Shown piece after piece: positions 8,386-17,977 of a stretch of 64,000 bases of DNA. Below the pieces are notes generated by a model, which was given only the letters and a program-made list of their open reading frames with translations, did no database searches and had not been told where the DNA came from. Position numbers and translations under genes: made by a program. Numbering within the stretch: position 1 is the first letter of the stretch; each line of letters starts with the position of its first letter. Location: contig SHBV01000001.1 of the NCBI GenBank assembly GCA_004211885.1, positions 1 to 64,000 of the forward strand, read 5' to 3'. Source of the stretch: Verrucomicrobiaceae bacterium. GTDB taxonomy: Bacteria; Verrucomicrobiota; Verrucomicrobiia; Verrucomicrobiales; DEV007.

Positions 8386-9248
8386 GAAAGCCGATCATTT
8401 TCAATATATTCTTTCTTATTCTGACTGCGATTAGCTCTTATGGGCAGAGTTTTACCAATGATCCTTTGACTGGAGATTTAGTGGAGATTAGTCCAGCCAA
8501 AGGTCATGTAATTTTTGCAGAGAACACCAAAAAACCGTTCCGTTTGAGGGTCTTGTGTTACAACATTCATCACGCTAAAGGAGTGGATGGAAAACTTGAT
8601 TTGCCTCGCATTGCCAGAGTTATTTTATCAGTCGAACCTGATCTGGTGGCTTTGCAGGAGGTGGATCAGAACACGAAGCGGAGTGGTAAGGTGGACCAAG
8701 TAGCTGAGTTGTCGCGTCTAACAAAAATTAAGAGTGTCTTTGGCTCTAATATTGATTTTCAAGGAGGCCATTATGGTAATGCTATCCTCTCACGATTCCC
8801 TATTATCAAACGAAAGAATTTTCACTTACCTAATGTTGATTCGGGCGAACAGCGTGGAGTCCTTGAATCGATCATTAAGATATCAGAAGAACAAAGCATC
8901 ATTTTTTTGGCGACACATTTTGATCACCGACCTTTGAGCGAAGAGCGGCTTGCTTCGGCAAAATTTATTAATCGAATGATTAGTATTTCTGATAGTAAAC
9001 CTGCTATTTTAGCGGGAGACTTCAATGATGTGCCTGATAGCTCCACATTAAAAGAGATCGGTAAATTATGGTTACGAACTAATACTGAAATTGCGCCGAC
9101 CATTCCGGTATCAAAACCCACTCGTCAGATTGACTACATTCTGGTCCGACCAAAAAAACGTTGGAAGGTGATCGAATCTAAAGTGTTGGATGAGGAGCTG
9201 GCTTCAGATCATCGGGCTATTTTTTCTGTAATAGAATTAATTGATTAA
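8382..9248 (+). CDS. Secreted endonuclease/exonuclease/phosphatase-family hydrolase
   Basis: The 288-residue protein starts at the ATG at 8382, giving a clean signal peptide (MRKPIIFNIFFLILTAISSYG). EEP-fold motifs occur in order: LRVLCYNIHHAKGVDG near residue 60, LVALQEVDQNT near 95 (metal-binding Glu), a GGHYGNAILSR segment, ATHFDHR near 180, LAGDFNDVPDS near 212 and DYILVR plus SDHRAIFSV at the end (catalytic His). The family cleaves phosphodiesters in nucleic acids, phospholipids or inositol phosphates. Secretion suggests phosphate or nucleotide scavenging or sphingomyelinase-like action, but the substrate cannot be fixed. An earlier ATG at 8364 would disrupt the signal peptide. Confidence 0.8.
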   Translation: MRKPIIFNIFFLILTAISSYGQSFTNDPLTGDLVEISPAKGHVIFAENTKKPFRLRVLCYNIHHAKGVDGKLDLPRIARVILSVEPDLVALQEVDQNTKRSGKVDQVAELSRLTKIKSVFGSNIDFQGGHYGNAILSRFPIIKRKNFHLPNVDSGEQRGVLESIIKISEEQSIIFLATHFDHRPLSEERLASAKFINRMISISDSKPAILAGDFNDVPDSSTLKEIGKLWLRTNTEIAPTIPVSKPTRQIDYILVRPKKRWKVIESKVLDEELASDHRAIFSVIELID

Positions 9249-9335
9249 CTTTAGTATTTTAGTTGTCACAAGGTCCAGGAACATTGCCTAAAATTGTTGG
9301 TTTTTTTCAACTTTACTATTAGCTTTTTGGCTTGC

Positions 9336-10325
9336 ATGGAGAAGGAAGAAATAGACCGGTTTATCTTGGAAATTACTGGAGCAAAAAGACTTAAATATCT
9401 TGGCATTGTGCAAACTCTATGGAGTGGATATGGAAGCATTGTGCGCATTGGGTTAGAGGGTTCGGACGTGCCTAGTGTTATCGTGAAGCATGTACAGCCA
9501 GAAGGTGGCAAGCATCCGCGAGGATGGAATACGGACTTATCTCACCAGAGAAAAATCAAGTCTTATGAGGTAGAAACGAATTGGTACCGTTATCAGAATA
9601 ATAAAGGAATCAACAAGCATGCCAGAATACCGGAAAGCTTTGGGGTTAAAACTAGTGACAATGAATTCCTTTTGGTAATGGAGGATCTTGACGCGTCGGG
9701 ATATGCTCATCGACGAAGTTCCGTGACCCAAACTGAGATGCAGTTGTGTGTTCAGTGGTTAGCGGCTTTTCATGCTTCGTGCATGGGCATGAGCTCAGAG
9801 GGTCTCTGGGAAACCGGCACTTACTGGCACCTTGAGACTCGGCCCGATGAACTTGAGCAATTGGACGATCCACAACTTAGGGCCTGTGCTCCAATGATTG
9901 ACGCGAAGCTAAATAGCTCCACTTTTCAGACTTTGGTCCATGGAGATGCTAAGTTGGCAAATTTCTGTTTTGCCGTTGAAGAATCAGGGGTAGCGGCAGT
10001 GGATTTCCAATATGTTGGTGGAGGTTGTGGCATGAAGGATTTGGCTTATTTCGTAGGAAGTTGCTTTCGAGATCGAGAGGCCGAAGAGAGGGAAGAGGAG
10101 GTTCTAAACCTCTATTTCAATGAACTTTTTTCATTCATGGAGGCATTCGATAAAGGCATATGCATGCAGGAACTCGAAGCCGATTGGCGTCCTCTCTATC
10201 GTGTGGCTTGGGCTGATTTTCATCGGTTCATGAAGGGCTGGAGTCCGGGACACTGGAAGCTCAGTGACTATAGCGAGAGGGTCACGCGTGAGGTGACTGA
10301 TTCACTAAAGGAGATTAAGGCTTAA
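9336..10325 (+). CDS. Choline/ecdysteroid-kinase-like phosphotransferase
   Basis: A cytoplasmic protein of about 329 residues with the aminoglycoside-phosphotransferase-like kinase fold. Features are the nucleotide-binding region [11 protein letters not shown] near residue 46, [12 protein letters not shown] (hinge) near 112, the catalytic loop [12 protein letters not shown] near 203 (Asp as base, Asn as metal ligand), and [20 protein letters not shown] with the Asp of the DFG-equivalent. This combination is closest to the CHK/EcKL group. The substrate is unknown. I prefer the ATG at 9336 over the TTG at 9294. Its TAA overlaps the next start by one base (TAATG), tying it to an inositol-phosphatase-family enzyme. 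Confidence 0.75.
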   Translation: MEKEEIDRFILEITGAKRLKYLGIVQTLWSGYGSIVRIGLEGSDVPSVIVKHVQPEGGKHPRGWNTDLSHQRKIKSYEVETNWYRYQNNKGINKHARIPESFGVKTSDNEFLLVMEDLDASGYAHRRSSVTQTEMQLCVQWLAAFHASCMGMSSEGLWETGTYWHLETRPDELEQLDDPQLRACAPMIDAKLNSSTFQTLVHGDAKLANFCFAVEESGVAAVDFQYVGGGCGMKDLAYFVGSCFRDREAEEREEEVLNLYFNELFSFMEAFDKGICMQELEADWRPLYRVAWADFHRFMKGWSPGHWKLSDYSERVTREVTDSLKEIKA

Positions 10326-11197
10326 TGGATTTCACCGTGTTAACGCAAAAGGCTGTAAAGGCTGCCTCCAATGCAGGGCAATTGATAAGATCTTATCGTG
10401 ATAAGGACGTGCATGTCATGCAGAAGGAGGGTGGTAGCACTCTAGCTTCACAGGTGGTCACTGAGGTGGACCGTAAATCTCAGGATTCAATACTTCAGGT
10501 CTTGCTGCCTACCTGCGATGAACTTGATATTGCTTTACTCGCTGAAGAGGATGAGGACGATAGGGGTCGTTTAGAAAGTGCCTACTTCTGGTGCATTGAT
10601 CCTCTGGACGGTACCCTACCATTCATTAATGGTCAGCCGGGATACTCTGTCTCTATTGGATTAGTTGCCAATGACGGGACTCCTCTGATAGGTGTCGTCT
10701 ATGATCCTGTGCATGATGTCCTCTATCAGGCGACCAAGGGTCAGGGCCTCATGCGTAACAATGAGCGGTGGTCGCCTACGCAGGACAGCCAAGCATTGAC
10801 CTTCACCTACGACAGGAGCTTTGCAGAAGATCCTAATTTTAATCAGGTCAAAGACGAACTTGAGGCTTATGCGCATTCGCTTGGTCTTAATGAATTTAAT
10901 CCTATCCATTACGGTGGCGCGGTGTTGAATGCATGTCATGTCCTTGAGAATGGACCGGGGTGTCACTTTAAATTTCCCAAGTCTCAAGACGGTGGAGGAA
11001 GCCTTTGGGACTATGCCGCAACAGCCTGCCTTTATGAGGAAAGTGGGGCCGTGGTTAGTGATGTCTTTGGAGATTCGTTAGACCTCAATAGAGCAGATTC
11101 CACTTTCATGAACCATCGTGGTGCACTGTATGCTACCAATAAAGAGCTAGCAAAACGGGTCCGGGACATCATCACCAAATACAGCGTTGGCCGCTAA
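10325..11197 (+). CDS. Inositol monophosphatase / CysQ-family phosphatase
   Basis: This 290-residue cytoplasmic protein carries the family's metal sites: EEDEDD around residues 74-79, IDPLDGTLPFINGQPGYS at 91-108 and WDYAATACLYEESG near 230. The DPLDGT motif defines Mg-dependent, lithium-sensitive phosphatases that act on inositol monophosphate, 3'-phosphoadenosine 5'-phosphate or fructose bisphosphate. LPFINGQPGYSVSI is somewhat nearer the CysQ branch, but I cannot decide the substrate. It overlaps the upstream kinase gene by one base, so a kinase and a phosphatase are made from the same message, possibly for one phosphorylated small molecule. Confidence 0.8.
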   Translation: MDFTVLTQKAVKAASNAGQLIRSYRDKDVHVMQKEGGSTLASQVVTEVDRKSQDSILQVLLPTCDELDIALLAEEDEDDRGRLESAYFWCIDPLDGTLPFINGQPGYSVSIGLVANDGTPLIGVVYDPVHDVLYQATKGQGLMRNNERWSPTQDSQALTFTYDRSFAEDPNFNQVKDELEAYAHSLGLNEFNPIHYGGAVLNACHVLENGPGCHFKFPKSQDGGGSLWDYAATACLYEESGAVVSDVFGDSLDLNRADSTFMNHRGALYATNKELAKRVRDIITKYSVGR

Positions 11198-11277
11198 TTT
11201 TTTTTAAATTAGGGCATGGTTTACTAAACCGGTCAGCTCATGTCGGTGACAAAATAAGTATTAATTTTCCCTTGTGG

Positions 11278-12645
11278 CTAGACTAGGTCAGATGGACGCC
11301 AGCCTTTACGAGCCTCAACATCAATGAGTGCAGCCGCTTCTTTATTGCCGCTGATCTTCATGTCTTTGGCGTTCCATTCAAGCCCCTTACCTGTACGAAT
11401 TGCAAGGGTTCCTAAGATGATACTTTCTGTGAGTGGTCCACTATAGCTAAAGTCTGAGACTGTCATTTCACTGTTTCTAATTCCATTGACCCAGTCATTA
11501 TGGATTCCAGGAACACGCTTCAAAGTTTTAGGCACACGCTCGTTGGCATTTTTACGATAATCTTCCCAACGTGCCTTTGGATATAGTCGGGGACTGTTTG
11601 GTCGCATTCCATCGTGGCTAATGCCACCTTTTTCGCCGATCATGATAAATCCACCATGACCTTTAATGTCCCAATCGTATCCGTTGGGAGCTTTTGGAAG
11701 ACGGGGGCCTTCAATCCATTTGACGTCTACTGCAGGCTGTTTTCCACGAGATGGAAACTTATAGGTCACGATCGAGCCGTTAGGCGTGTGAATAGGATTA
11801 GCCTTTTCTGCCATATCGACTTCTACTTTATCAGGAGCGCCCAGACCAAGTGCCCAGTATGCAGTGTCTATTGTATGACAACCGATATCGCCAAGTCCTC
11901 CACACCCAAAGCTCCACCATGGTCTCCAAGTCGTAGGGTGAATTGCTCTACTGAAAGGGACATCTTCCTGGCAAGGGCCAAGCCACAAATTCCAATCCAT
12001 CCCTTCAGGGATTTTTTCTGCTTTAGGGTATTCTGTGCGAACTTGTCCATTGAATCCCCATCCTCTTGCGGGCCGGTCTGTCCAGGTAAGAACTTCCTTA
12101 ACCTCACCGATGAGTCCGGCCTCGTACCACTCCTTAACTAGATAAGCACCCTCGAAGGCGTGACCCTGATTTCCCATTTGTGTTACTATACCTTTTTCCT
12201 TGGCAAGAGCCTGCAGGGTACGTGCTTCCCACAGCGAATGTACGAGCGGTTTTTCGACAAACACATGCTTACCCATACTCATTGCTGTGTAGGCAATTGA
12301 GAAGTGCGTATGGTCCGGCGTACCGACTCCTACAGCATCAATCTGGTCACCCATTTCTTCCATCATCTTACGGAAATCCTTATAGAATTTTGCTTTTGGA
12401 AATTTCTTTTTAGCGCGTTCCCATGTTCCTGGGTTGCAGTCACAAAGTGCGACAACGTTATTTCCGTTTGCGCAATTGTTTAAGTCGCCCCAACCCATAT
12501 TACCGAATCCAACCCAGGCAATATTAATTTTCTTTTCGTTGGCACCGAAAACGCTGCTAGGCAGAAACGTTGGAATTGTCAGGGCAGAAGATCCCTTAAG
12601 AATTCCGCGACGTGTGATCTTGCTTTTAGAATTTTCTTTAGTCAT
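11278..12645 (-). CDS. Exported Gfo/Idh/MocA-family oxidoreductase
   Basis: The 455-residue protein begins with a Tat-type signal (KITRRGILKGSSALTIPTFL), then an NAD(P)-binding Rossmann fold: INIAWVGFGNMGWGDL near residue 40, VVALCDCNPGTW, and the family motif VFVEKPLVHS near 130. The C-terminal half contains GGLGDIGCHTIDTAYWALGLG, with the active-site-type His in GDIGCHTID. Members oxidise or rearrange sugars, using a tightly bound nicotinamide cofactor when exported. It is last in the minus-strand cluster that runs from 26715, 109 bp after the preceding propeller gene. It is probably part of the sugar-processing set; the substrate is not known. Confidence 0.85.
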   Translation of the reverse strand: MTKENSKSKITRRGILKGSSALTIPTFLPSSVFGANEKKINIAWVGFGNMGWGDLNNCANGNNVVALCDCNPGTWERAKKKFPKAKFYKDFRKMMEEMGDQIDAVGVGTPDHTHFSIAYTAMSMGKHVFVEKPLVHSLWEARTLQALAKEKGIVTQMGNQGHAFEGAYLVKEWYEAGLIGEVKEVLTWTDRPARGWGFNGQVRTEYPKAEKIPEGMDWNLWLGPCQEDVPFSRAIHPTTWRPWWSFGCGGLGDIGCHTIDTAYWALGLGAPDKVEVDMAEKANPIHTPNGSIVTYKFPSRGKQPAVDVKWIEGPRLPKAPNGYDWDIKGHGGFIMIGEKGGISHDGMRPNSPRLYPKARWEDYRKNANERVPKTLKRVPGIHNDWVNGIRNSEMTVSDFSYSGPLTESIILGTLAIRTGKGLEWNAKDMKISGNKEAAALIDVEARKGWRPSDLV

Positions 12646-12754
12646 TTGATTTTATTTTTTGGTGTTATTTTAAAATCCTTAGTTGTAATGGGTAAATTTT
12701 ACTTTTGTTACTTCAGTGTCTTAATTTCTATACCTCTACAATGAAAGCAAGTCA

Positions 12755-15700
12755 TCATTTAAGAGTAGATAAGTAGCTGACCACGTCCCGGATCTCTTCA
12801 GGTTTCATTATTGCACTCATAGGAGGCATTATTGAAGTGACCTGGGAAGTAGCGACTGTTTTTGGATCGATTTTCTTTTTGGTGCTATCGGCGAGAGTGA
12901 TAATCCATTCCTTAGCATTCTTATTTGAAAGGACACCAACAATTTCCTCACCGCTTTTTGTTTTAATTAGGATATTTCCATATCCTTCAGAAATTTCCCT
13001 TACCGGATCCAACATTGATATGACTAGGTGAGATCTGCTTCTCAATCGTCCTATTTTGGTAAGATCAGGGCCAAGATCACTACCAACTTTATTGATCTTG
13101 TGGCAACGGATGCATTGGGCCGCGGCATGCTCCATCACCAGTTTCTTGCCCCTGACAGGATCACCGCCGGCCTCGAGCAGCTCGTAACCTCCCTTTAACT
13201 TGATGCCTTTGGATTTTGCAACTTGCCACATTTCGAGTTTCCACCGAGGAGGGGTCTTACCTGCTTTAAATTCAGCCACCAATTCCATGAATTTTTCTGT
13301 GGCTTTTGGGTCTTTGAGATTCGCTAATTGTCGAATTGCTTCTCCCTGACCAGAAGCTTTCGGGTCCCCGATTGTTGCAAGTATTAGATTGAGCGTTGGG
13401 ACTCCAGCCTTATTTGCGAAGGATCTAGATTTTTCCCTGACATCGGATGAGTTTGATTCGAGTCCCTTAATGACAAATTCCTTAAGCTCAGGAGAATTTG
13501 TCTTATCAAGGGCTGCCAATAATCGGACCTGCATCTTAGGCGGCCATTGCGCAAAATATTTTTTCGTTCCTTTTAACCAAGCAGGTTCCCCTCTAACCTC
13601 GACACCCTTCAGGAGAACCTCTGTCAGTTCATTGTCAGACAGAATAACATCACGAACTGATTCGACTACTTTATTGACCAGACCCTTGTCCCTTGGTCCG
13701 TGCTTTCGGTACCGTCCTTCGACAGGGTCAAGGACAGGTGGATTTGCCCACCAGAGTATGGATGCGAGGGCCGTTCTTCTCATTTTTGCTGACCCTTCTC
13801 CGCTCCTAATATAATCCGCTAAAACATCAAGATCGGATCCGGATCCCGTCCGAAGTGCTGCATTGATGGCTCTCCTTATGAGAGCTTCATTTTTGAGTCC
13901 TTTCCGCTTGAGCACTGCGGCCAGATCCGGAAGTGCCTCGGGAATGGATTGATCATCATGAATTGCACGTGCAGCCTCGAGCAGGATCAGCTCATCCGAA
14001 TCATTTAGAAAGGAGCGAATTTCGGGGGCCGCGACTCGTCTCATTGCCACGATCGCGGCGAGTTTGACCGTCTTACTTGGATTTGCGCTCAGTTGAGCAA
14101 TTTTCTCTGGAACCATTGTTCCTGAGATTCCCATCGAACCTGCATGCCTGATATAAGGATCCTTCGAGCCGCTGTGCTCAATGAGATGCACTAATTTTTC
14201 GGATATGCCTTCGGCCTTGCGATTGCCGAGTGCGATGGCACAGAAAAATTTCACTCGTTCAGATGCATGGTCCAGTCCCGCTATCAGTTCGGAATTAAAT
14301 TGCTTTGAACTTTGTCCCAAATCGCCCGCTACTTTAGCCGCTTGAGCAAGAATTTCGGACTCTTTACTTTTCCATGCTGAGCTTATAAGAGAAATTTTTT
14401 CGGGATCTTTCCGGGCCGCCATACCGATTCCCCAAATGGCATGGATTTTTCCTAGTAGAGTCCCAGAATCTAATTTTTGTTTCAGTGCTTTCAGGCCATC
14501 ATTTCCCCGCTTGACCAGTTCGAATTGTCCTTTCATGCGGACTCTCTGATCTGGAGAGTCGAGCCATGAGCTTAGTGTTTCTATATTTTGTCCTTTCGAA
14601 ACGAGCTGAAGTATTTTTTTCGTTTCTTCTCTGGCCGGATGATGAGTTTCTTTTTCGGCAGCGTCGAAGCGGAAAATGAATCCTTTGCCACTTCCCCAAG
14701 ATGCAGAGTAAAGTGCACCGTCCGGGCCAATGGCGAGGCCCGTATTGCCTATGCCCCCTTTTATCGCCTTAAGCTCTTCAAATTTGAATGAGGCTCCCTT
14801 TGGAAGGAACTTAAAGACTCTTACCTGATTCTGCTGATTGGTCATAAAGAAGCAATCGGCGAGTTCCTTAGTCAGTGCCGTGCCCGGATTACTTGTGAAT
14901 CCGCAAGGGCCGGGTCCGAAGTTTCCAATTGTCGGAGTAATATAAGCGGCATGATCTTCGCGGTCCGGTAAGAAGAGTTTTTCTTCCATCCATGGGTTAT
15001 AGGCCGAGACACCGCTGATTTTTGTAAAGTCCTGCTTCCTGAGCCATTGCCAGTTCAGTCGCCATCCGTGTTCGCTTCCCTCGGTAATGTACAGTGCCCT
15101 TTCTTTTTCACCCGGATAGTCGCCATCATTATCCATGCTGAAAAGATTGCCGTGAGAGTCGAATGCTAATTCCTGAGCATTCCTCTCACCTGAAGAGAAC
15201 CGTTCGACGCGTGTCCCATCAAGTTCGCATCGGAAAATTGCCCCGCTATTAGGCATGTGAAAGGTCTTTCCCTCTTTAGTTTTTACATAATGGCCCTTGT
15301 CTCCAAGTGACCAGTAAACCCTGCCGTCTGGTCCAACTGCCACGCCGCTGAGGTTATGGCCGCCCTGTCCCATGTGGACTTGGAATCCCGTTGCAACTAG
15401 CTGCTCCTTTTCAGGGAACCCATCACCGTCCTCATCATAGTATCTGAGAAAGTCGGGTTCCGCAGCGACAAAAACATCCTCTCCGACCGCAAGTACCCCT
15501 CCGGCGATGCCTGTCACTTCAGTGTGATACTCTCCGAGAACCTTCACTCCATCAGCTGAACCGTTACCGTCCTTATCACTGACTTGATAGACCATGTCTT
15601 TTTGCACGGTCAGATCTTTCCAGTCTTTTTTACCATCATTATTTCTGTCCGGTATCCAACTCTTGCCTGTCAATTTTTCTCGATAGTAGGTACGGCGTTC

Positions 15701-15943
15701 ATCGACAGTCTGAAACGAAAGATCCTGTTTGACTAGGTCTTGATGGTGACGGATATCGAGACTCGATTGTTTTCTTCGTTTTGAAACTGTCAAATAGGCC
15801 CGACCCTTATCATCGATTGAGATGCCTACACTGTTCGTGAGCAGAGGATCATTGGCCCATTCAGTGACTTTGAATTCTTCGGCCTTTAATTGAAGGGGAG
15901 AAAAACCAGCAAAAGCAATTGTTAGAATTATGTAACGGATCAT
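12755..15943 (-). CDS. Secreted propeller / HEAT-repeat / PVC-type cytochrome c protein
   Basis: This is a 1062-residue protein with a signal peptide (ends near LKAEE). Residues ~25-430 form a sugar-dehydrogenase-like propeller with many Asp-rich loops (DKDGNGSADGVKV, YDEDGDGFPEKE, GPDGRVYWSLGD, GPDGALYSASWGSG). HEAT-like repeats occupy ~440-910. The C-terminal PVC haem domain has CIRCH at 944-948, then SDLGPDLTKIG and a methionine pair in SIMPPMSAIM as possible haem ligand. The start is the ATG at 15941-15943, 26 bp after the esterase/FGE-like fusion gene, so the genes are co-transcribed. Its role as a periplasmic sugar oxidase is inferred from the family. Confidence 0.85.
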   Translation of the reverse strand: MIRYIILTIAFAGFSPLQLKAEEFKVTEWANDPLLTNSVGISIDDKGRAYLTVSKRRKQSSLDIRHHQDLVKQDLSFQTVDERRTYYREKLTGKSWIPDRNNDGKKDWKDLTVQKDMVYQVSDKDGNGSADGVKVLGEYHTEVTGIAGGVLAVGEDVFVAAEPDFLRYYDEDGDGFPEKEQLVATGFQVHMGQGGHNLSGVAVGPDGRVYWSLGDKGHYVKTKEGKTFHMPNSGAIFRCELDGTRVERFSSGERNAQELAFDSHGNLFSMDNDGDYPGEKERALYITEGSEHGWRLNWQWLRKQDFTKISGVSAYNPWMEEKLFLPDREDHAAYITPTIGNFGPGPCGFTSNPGTALTKELADCFFMTNQQNQVRVFKFLPKGASFKFEELKAIKGGIGNTGLAIGPDGALYSASWGSGKGFIFRFDAAEKETHHPAREETKKILQLVSKGQNIETLSSWLDSPDQRVRMKGQFELVKRGNDGLKALKQKLDSGTLLGKIHAIWGIGMAARKDPEKISLISSAWKSKESEILAQAAKVAGDLGQSSKQFNSELIAGLDHASERVKFFCAIALGNRKAEGISEKLVHLIEHSGSKDPYIRHAGSMGISGTMVPEKIAQLSANPSKTVKLAAIVAMRRVAAPEIRSFLNDSDELILLEAARAIHDDQSIPEALPDLAAVLKRKGLKNEALIRRAINAALRTGSGSDLDVLADYIRSGEGSAKMRRTALASILWWANPPVLDPVEGRYRKHGPRDKGLVNKVVESVRDVILSDNELTEVLLKGVEVRGEPAWLKGTKKYFAQWPPKMQVRLLAALDKTNSPELKEFVIKGLESNSSDVREKSRSFANKAGVPTLNLILATIGDPKASGQGEAIRQLANLKDPKATEKFMELVAEFKAGKTPPRWKLEMWQVAKSKGIKLKGGYELLEAGGDPVRGKKLVMEHAAAQCIRCHKINKVGSDLGPDLTKIGRLRSRSHLVISMLDPVREISEGYGNILIKTKSGEEIVGVLSNKNAKEWIITLADSTKKKIDPKTVATSQVTSIMPPMSAIMKPEEIRDVVSYLSTLK

Positions 15944-15969
15944 ATCATTTAATTTTCACCAAAAAGAAC

Positions 15970-17874
15970 TTAGCGACGGAACTTCCTTGCTCTTTTTTGG
16001 AGGTTTTTCTTTTCAGCCTCATTCTTGTTAGTTGATTTAGGGGTAGTTCGGGCCACTCTAAAACCCAAATGCCCGAGTTCGAGATCGGGGTTAGAATAAT
16101 ATCTGCCGGCCGCCTGATAGTTATTGCCTTGGAACCAGGAATCGGATCTGATGCCGCGGAACGCTTCCCCGACCTTCGATTCGGTCCACTCCCATACATG
16201 ATCTGATGTTTCCATCATTCCGTAACTGCTCTTTGATGGGAGCTTATCAGAGTTTTCTATTTTGTGTGAATCTCGGAGCGGGTAGAGCTTATATTTTTTG
16301 GTTTTAGGGTCATAGTATGCTGCCTTGTACCACTCATCTTCTGTCGGCAAAAAATATTTAGCGCCTTTTTTCCTTTGTCCGCTAGAGCCTTTCAAAGATA
16401 TGGTATAGTCGCCTCCTAACCAGTTGCAGTAATGTAAAGCATCATACCAGCTAACATAAGTGACGGCGGCATTTGCTGTGGCTGGATAAGTGTCGTAGAT
16501 GATCTTTCCATCTTTAAATTCTCTTTTTATCCTCATTTTTGGGTTGTACAAACCATTCGGGTCTGAATCAGAGGCGACCAGATTAAGGAATGAGGCATAT
16601 TGAGCATTGCTGACTTTATATTGGCCAATTTCGTATTCATGGCTCACCGAACCAAATGAACCGACCCTAGGATAATTATAATCTCCTTTGTTTCCTTTAT
16701 TACCTATTCTTATGAAGTTAGATTTACCCCCGCTATCCGGTCTTGGTGTTACTTCTGCAGGACTTTGCCAGAATGATTGACCATCCTTTGGATTTTTTCC
16801 ATAGAAAGTCAGTTCAGCGAAGTTTAGCAATGATGTCCAGTCCGACTCACTGAAAGTGTGACCTCCTCTCCGGAACCGTATAGCGTTTCTTTCCTGTACT
16901 CCATAAAGTTCATAGACCGGCATGGCCGCATCACTAGTGGCATATGTGCCTAATGGGTTCGCGTAAAGATCATCAGTGGATTCGATGCAGAAAAGTCCGC
17001 GCGGAGCTACGAGCGCTTTTAGGAAGTGTTGATCAAAGGGAAGGTGGGCTTCATTTTCTGCAAAAATTCTAATCCTCGGATGATACCAGTGAGGTTTATC
17101 GTTCATGCCAATCGATTCAGCGCCGGGTCCCAGAACTCTGGATGAGCCGGCCCCGCCTGCGCCTGATCCGTTTGGAATAATTAGTGTAATGCGTTCGTCG
17201 AGGGCCCCGGCGAGCAGTGCCATTTTTCCACCCCTCGAGTGCCCCGTAATGGCAATTTTTTCCATATCGACATCATTTCTGCTTTCCAGATAGTCGACGA
17301 CCCGCATTCCTCCCCATGCCCAGACAGCGAGAGTTTCCCAGTCATATTCCGGATAGGCTTTCTGGGCGGCACCAGTTGTATTTTTTCTATCAGGATCAAG
17401 ATCGTGCCTGGCATACTCAATGAACAGATAATTATTTTTCATGAAACGCTCAGCGTTTTTACTCCCTCCGAGTGACCCTTCTTCCTCTATTATTACGGGA
17501 TGAGGTCCCGGTGCATTTGGCTCATAAATAACGAGCCTCATTTCTAGTTTCTTTTTTGAATCAATAATTAAAGTGATCCATTGTTCTTTACCGATGTTGC
17601 TTGGATGGGCCATTTCCTTATCCAGTCGAGGAGTCACTTTGTCGGGCCTGGGGGGAATGGACCCGTACTGATAGAACATTAACGGTTCAACGAGTTCTTT
17701 TCTGCGTTCTTTCCAGTCATTGAGATTTTTGACCTTTTTACCATCTTCGAATTTGAACAGGTCCGGTAAATTTTTTTGCGCTGGAAGTTCCTCAAGACTC
17801 GTTGGGAGTTCCTTCGCTGAGGACAGAAGAACGCTAAAGAGTACAGAAGCTATCAAAAGATATATAGATTGCAT
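15970..17874 (-). CDS. Glucuronoyl-esterase-like (CE15) hydrolase fused to an FGE-like domain
   Basis: I start this 634-residue protein at the ATG at 17872-17874, which gives a signal peptide (MQSIYLLIASVLFSVLLSSA). Residues ~25-380 are an alpha/beta hydrolase with GHSRGGK at 211-217 (nucleophile Ser213), the signature of CE15 4-O-methyl-glucuronoyl methylesterases, and a catalytic His candidate in GGHTFSES near 355. Residues ~410-625 resemble the formylglycine-generating-enzyme/SUMF1 fold: VTYVSWYDALHYCNWLGG, YFLPTEDEWYKAAYYD, HVWEWTES, LGFRVAR. The FGE catalytic cysteine pair near that end is absent, so this half is probably a binding or structural module. It lies between a propeller-cytochrome and a DUF3445 gene. 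Confidence 0.75.
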   Translation of the reverse strand: MQSIYLLIASVLFSVLLSSAKELPTSLEELPAQKNLPDLFKFEDGKKVKNLNDWKERRKELVEPLMFYQYGSIPPRPDKVTPRLDKEMAHPSNIGKEQWITLIIDSKKKLEMRLVIYEPNAPGPHPVIIEEEGSLGGSKNAERFMKNNYLFIEYARHDLDPDRKNTTGAAQKAYPEYDWETLAVWAWGGMRVVDYLESRNDVDMEKIAITGHSRGGKMALLAGALDERITLIIPNGSGAGGAGSSRVLGPGAESIGMNDKPHWYHPRIRIFAENEAHLPFDQHFLKALVAPRGLFCIESTDDLYANPLGTYATSDAAMPVYELYGVQERNAIRFRRGGHTFSESDWTSLLNFAELTFYGKNPKDGQSFWQSPAEVTPRPDSGGKSNFIRIGNKGNKGDYNYPRVGSFGSVSHEYEIGQYKVSNAQYASFLNLVASDSDPNGLYNPKMRIKREFKDGKIIYDTYPATANAAVTYVSWYDALHYCNWLGGDYTISLKGSSGQRKKGAKYFLPTEDEWYKAAYYDPKTKKYKLYPLRDSHKIENSDKLPSKSSYGMMETSDHVWEWTESKVGEAFRGIRSDSWFQGNNYQAAGRYYSNPDLELGHLGFRVARTTPKSTNKNEAEKKNLQKRARKFRR

Positions 17875-17977
17875 CGGGATATGTTTTTTTGGTTCACTTC
17901 TTTGATTCCATGTAAAGGATACTATTCGCTCATGACATCCTCTTACAAGCATATCCAATGCATCATGAACAAAGAGT

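Noticed and set aside
11214-11232. GGTTTACTAAACC inverted repeat between convergent genes
   Set aside because: Stem is only 5 bp with a 3-base loop and no U-tract, too weak to call a terminator.
15970-16650. FGE-like domain as the maturase of the nearby sulfatase
   Set aside because: The C-terminal Cys pair needed for formylglycine formation is absent; the segment reads SDSWFQGNNYQAAGRYY.
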